Shown piece after piece: positions 61,579 through 64,000 of a stretch of 64,000 bases of DNA. Both the position numbers and the translations under genes were made by a program. Source of the stretch: Chalara sp. BL73 (Eukaryota; Ascomycota; Leotiomycetes; Helotiales); contig CAKJVC010000066.1 in NCBI GenBank assembly GCA_918026815.1, positions 248,001 through 312,000 on the forward strand, in the 5' to 3' direction. Position 1 is the first letter of the stretch, and each line of letters starts with the position of its first letter. The notes beneath the pieces are model-generated. The model was not told where the DNA came from. It made no database searches and was given only the letters and a program-made list of their open reading frames with translations.

Positions 61579-63289
61579 TTAGGGCAGAGCTGAGCCTCAT
61601 CTCATGCAAGGATTGGCATTTTTCTGGATAGAATCGAGGGGGGGGAATGGACAGCAAGCGGAGTATTTCCTGAATCTAGGGACCGTGCAATTGCATAGTT
61701 GGTTTTGGAGGCGTTTGGTCACTATCAACGCATCATAACCCTGTTTGCGATTAAATAATCACAAGCATGATGTGTATGGTTGTTGTATATGGGATTAGGA
61801 GCCTATTTACAGGCGGGAGGCATGTAAATTACACTGCGATATATTGGGAAGGGGGTCTTGTTCATAAACAATCTTGCATTACTCGGAGGAAGCGAAGAGC
61901 GAATCGCGGCATAGCATAGGAGTTGATAGAGTTTGTAATTGTACATAAAAGGGGAATACGTGATTTGTATGCTTCATTGCTTTTTTTTTTCAGGCTGAGG
62001 AACGAGAGCTTCAACGTGCGGGCTTCAGGAATAAGGGAGCATTTGCTTCTCATGCCACCAGAAACTCGAATCTAAAATGAACAAGAATTGGTGTGATATC
62101 AGATAGTGCTTGGCTGTCTCAAAGCTTGAACTAGACCTGATGCGGGACGGTGCTTTTCCTTCCTGGGAATCTGAAACTCGTTGCATGCCCAGCCCTCGCC
62201 TTGCCAGTCCCAGCAGGCCATGATAACCGAGAGAGGAGGGTTTGATTTCCGCAGCGACTTGCACAGTGGATCTTCGTAAAGATCCATGCTGAGTTTGAGA
62301 AGAATTACTCCCAATCTGTTGGAGTTCTTGTGTGGGGTGGGGCGGAGCTGGACAGGACGCGTTGATGATGGCGTTGTGGAAGGGGTCTGCGTGACGTTGG
62401 ATTAGTCGTTCACCACCTCGACTCATACGAATCAATTGAACGGGTTTACGTTATATCTAATATTACATTGCAATGCAATGTGTCCCCCCGAGAAAAGTAA
62501 CGAGATAATGAGAGTTCCTTATGTCATTCGATCTTGAAATCTTCCAGGTCACATCTAGGAGGCCCGCCGGGACGTGCGGTAGTAGTAGTGGATGATCATG
62601 CCCGTATTTCCCCTGCCAAGACTGTCCATCAACAACCTCACTTCCTCCACCTTTGTAACACACTTTTACACAGTGCATTGTTCTTGTTACAGCCACGACA
62701 CGCCACCTTATCATTAAGTGCTTTCAGGTAAAATCCAAAGTCTGGATTTTACCGTTAGGCTGTGCATACGTAACAAATTATGCAATCTCGAGGCCCCTGA
62801 TAGGTTCGTCTCATGCATATTTATGTTTATAGCATGTTTTCCCATATCGATCACGTCTCATTCTGCCGGACCCCCTTTGCAGCCCCCTGTCTCCTTGTTC
62901 TCCTGCTGTTTAGTGATCTCTAGATGCTATTTCAAGTCTGTTGCCGGTCCACCAGCCGTTGCCACTTAAGAACTCTCTTATGCCCTTCCACGTTGCTCCA
63001 TTAGTTGTGCTGAGCATTTCCCGGTTTCTATTCTTTCCAACACAAGTTCGATAGTCCGTTCTAATAGAACTCGTCACTCGTTCACCTCGTCATTACCCAC
63101 ACTTGTTAGGCTGAGCCTTTATAAGATCACTACGTTTGCAATCCCCTGCAACCCAGTTCAACGCATCGAACCTCATTCACGATACGAATCTACGAAGTCT
63201 AACGAACCGCATTGTGTTTTCGATTATTCTCGAGCATCAATCCCTTTCTCGATAATACACCCTTCCAAGCTACTTCATACTTAGCAAAT
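61579..63289. other. Intergenic region between CCH1 and small conserved gene
   Basis: About 1.7 kb without a recognisable gene. The last several hundred bases are pyrimidine-rich in places, consistent with the promoter and leader of the gene at 63290. Confidence 0.5.
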
Positions 63290-63574
63290 ATGCGTACCTC
63301 CCGTTTCCGCGAAGTCTCCCTCTCCTCCGTCCGCTCTTCGCTCCGCAGGACATCCTCCCCCTCAAACAGCTCTATCATGTCAAGCAATCGCAATTCCTAC
63401 TCGTCCAATAGCTCCACTCCCTTTGACACCATCAACGCCATCATGCACCGACGCCCATCAATGCTCGAGCTTGACGAGGAGAAGAAGATCTTTCCTTCTG
63501 GCCTTGATGTCCTTGAGCCACGGCCTATTGTCTACTGGGGTGGATTAGAGGAACGCATGGGCTCCTTGCATTAG
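63290..63574 (+). CDS. Small conserved fungal protein, unknown function
   Basis: Single exon of 94 aa. The N-terminal half is Ser/Arg-rich (MRTSRFREVSLSSVRSSLRR) with many possible phosphorylation sites. The C-terminal half is compact: STPFDTINAIMHRRPSMLEL, then EEKKIFPSGLDVLEPRPIVY followed by WGGLEERMGS. I recall this ending (RPIVYWGGxEERxG) as widely conserved in small fungal proteins without assigned function. The chosen ATG follows a pyrimidine-rich leader; an in-frame ATG at 63212 would add 26 residues. No signal peptide or membrane helix is evident. Confidence 0.7.
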   Translation: MRTSRFREVSLSSVRSSLRRTSSPSNSSIMSSNRNSYSSNSSTPFDTINAIMHRRPSMLELDEEKKIFPSGLDVLEPRPIVYWGGLEERMGSLH

Positions 63575-64000
63575 GCATCACTTGAGCCTGTGGCAGGGAA
63601 TATCATGGCTGGATGTCGGTGACAGTCGTCTGGTTGTGATAGGTGGTATGGCTGGGATGGTGACTACGGCAGGATCGAGGTCAGTGGATGAGTGATGGAA
63701 TATGAAATCTTTCGGCTTCGGGTACAATTGGGAAATTTAGGGGGCGCAAATGGTAGCTTTGCTTTGCTTCTTGGGAGGCCATTTCTGGTCATGTAGATAT
63801 GGTTCCTAGGCCGCGTTGATAGGTGTTTGCCTCAGTGCTATTCTATCGGAGGCAGAAATGCAAATGTTTTGCTGGAGAAATCCTTGCTATTGTTCTAATC
63901 TGAATGTGATTATTATTCCCCTTGTGAAATTTCAACCTTCAAGCATCCGCCAAGAATCACCACCTTCGTGGAAGGTGGGGAGCGGTGAAAAAAGAAAACT
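63575..64000. other. Terminal noncoding stretch
   Basis: About 430 bases to the window end. No gene is seen; it probably includes the 3' end of the small conserved gene. Confidence 0.5.

Overview
This window looks like nuclear DNA of a filamentous ascomycete (Pezizomycotina). Genes lie on both strands and are broken by short introns, mostly about 45-65 nt, with GT..AG ends and CTAAC/CTGAC-like branch sites. The gene set is typical: Cch1, MSH5, Rad10, Psf1, EMC5, a mitochondrial ClpB, a bZIP-DUF3425 factor and a GPI-anchored Ser/Gly protein. A leotiomycete-like fungus would fit, but the class is an inference. I see no rRNA or tRNA gene, CRISPR array or intact transposon.

Layout. 1-9.7 kb is gene-poor, with a bZIP-DUF3425 regulator (2.9-4.1 kb), a 33-base poly(A) tract at 7.5 kb and a GPI-type surface protein (8.1-8.8 kb). 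9.8-16.5 kb holds MSH5, EMC5 and, head-to-head with EMC5, HSP78. 17.0-19.1 kb is a 14-TM-type MFS exporter with an unusual intron set. 20.4-22.5 kb is a head-to-head pair of secretory genes, EMP24 and ARF1. 23.8-26.8 kb has RAD10 and a DUF6590-like protein. 28.4-35.2 kb has a 3-ketoacyl-CoA thiolase, a conserved fungal protein, DAHP synthase and an Ara2-type aldo-keto reductase. 36.3-40.0 kb is a SulP-STAS-cNMP transporter (Ygr125w/Vsb1 type). 41.7-45.3 kb has PSF1 and an HMG-box factor. A gene-free stretch of about 2.9 kb precedes a wax-synthase-type acyltransferase (48.2-49.7 kb). 51.0-53.7 kb is a PHD-finger chromatin protein. 54.7-61.6 kb is the 2,206-residue calcium channel CCH1. A small conserved protein lies at 63.3 kb.

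The genes are mostly housekeeping and do not form one pathway. Local functional pairs are EMP24/ARF1 (ER-Golgi vesicle traffic) and EMC5/HSP78 (protein biogenesis and refolding, with a heat-shock-like element between them). MSH5, RAD10 and PSF1 are DNA recombination, repair and replication genes. DAHP synthase has a TGACTCA general-control element upstream. I did not find a clearly new multi-gene system. The points most worth checking are a one-base frame break in HSP78, a GC-AG intron plus a 22-nt exon in the MFS gene, three stop-free introns whose length is a multiple of three, a thiolase with no visible peroxisomal signal, a decayed coding stretch at 27.5-28.0 kb and several conserved proteins of unknown function. 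All exon boundaries were placed by eye from splice signals, reading frame and family resemblance.
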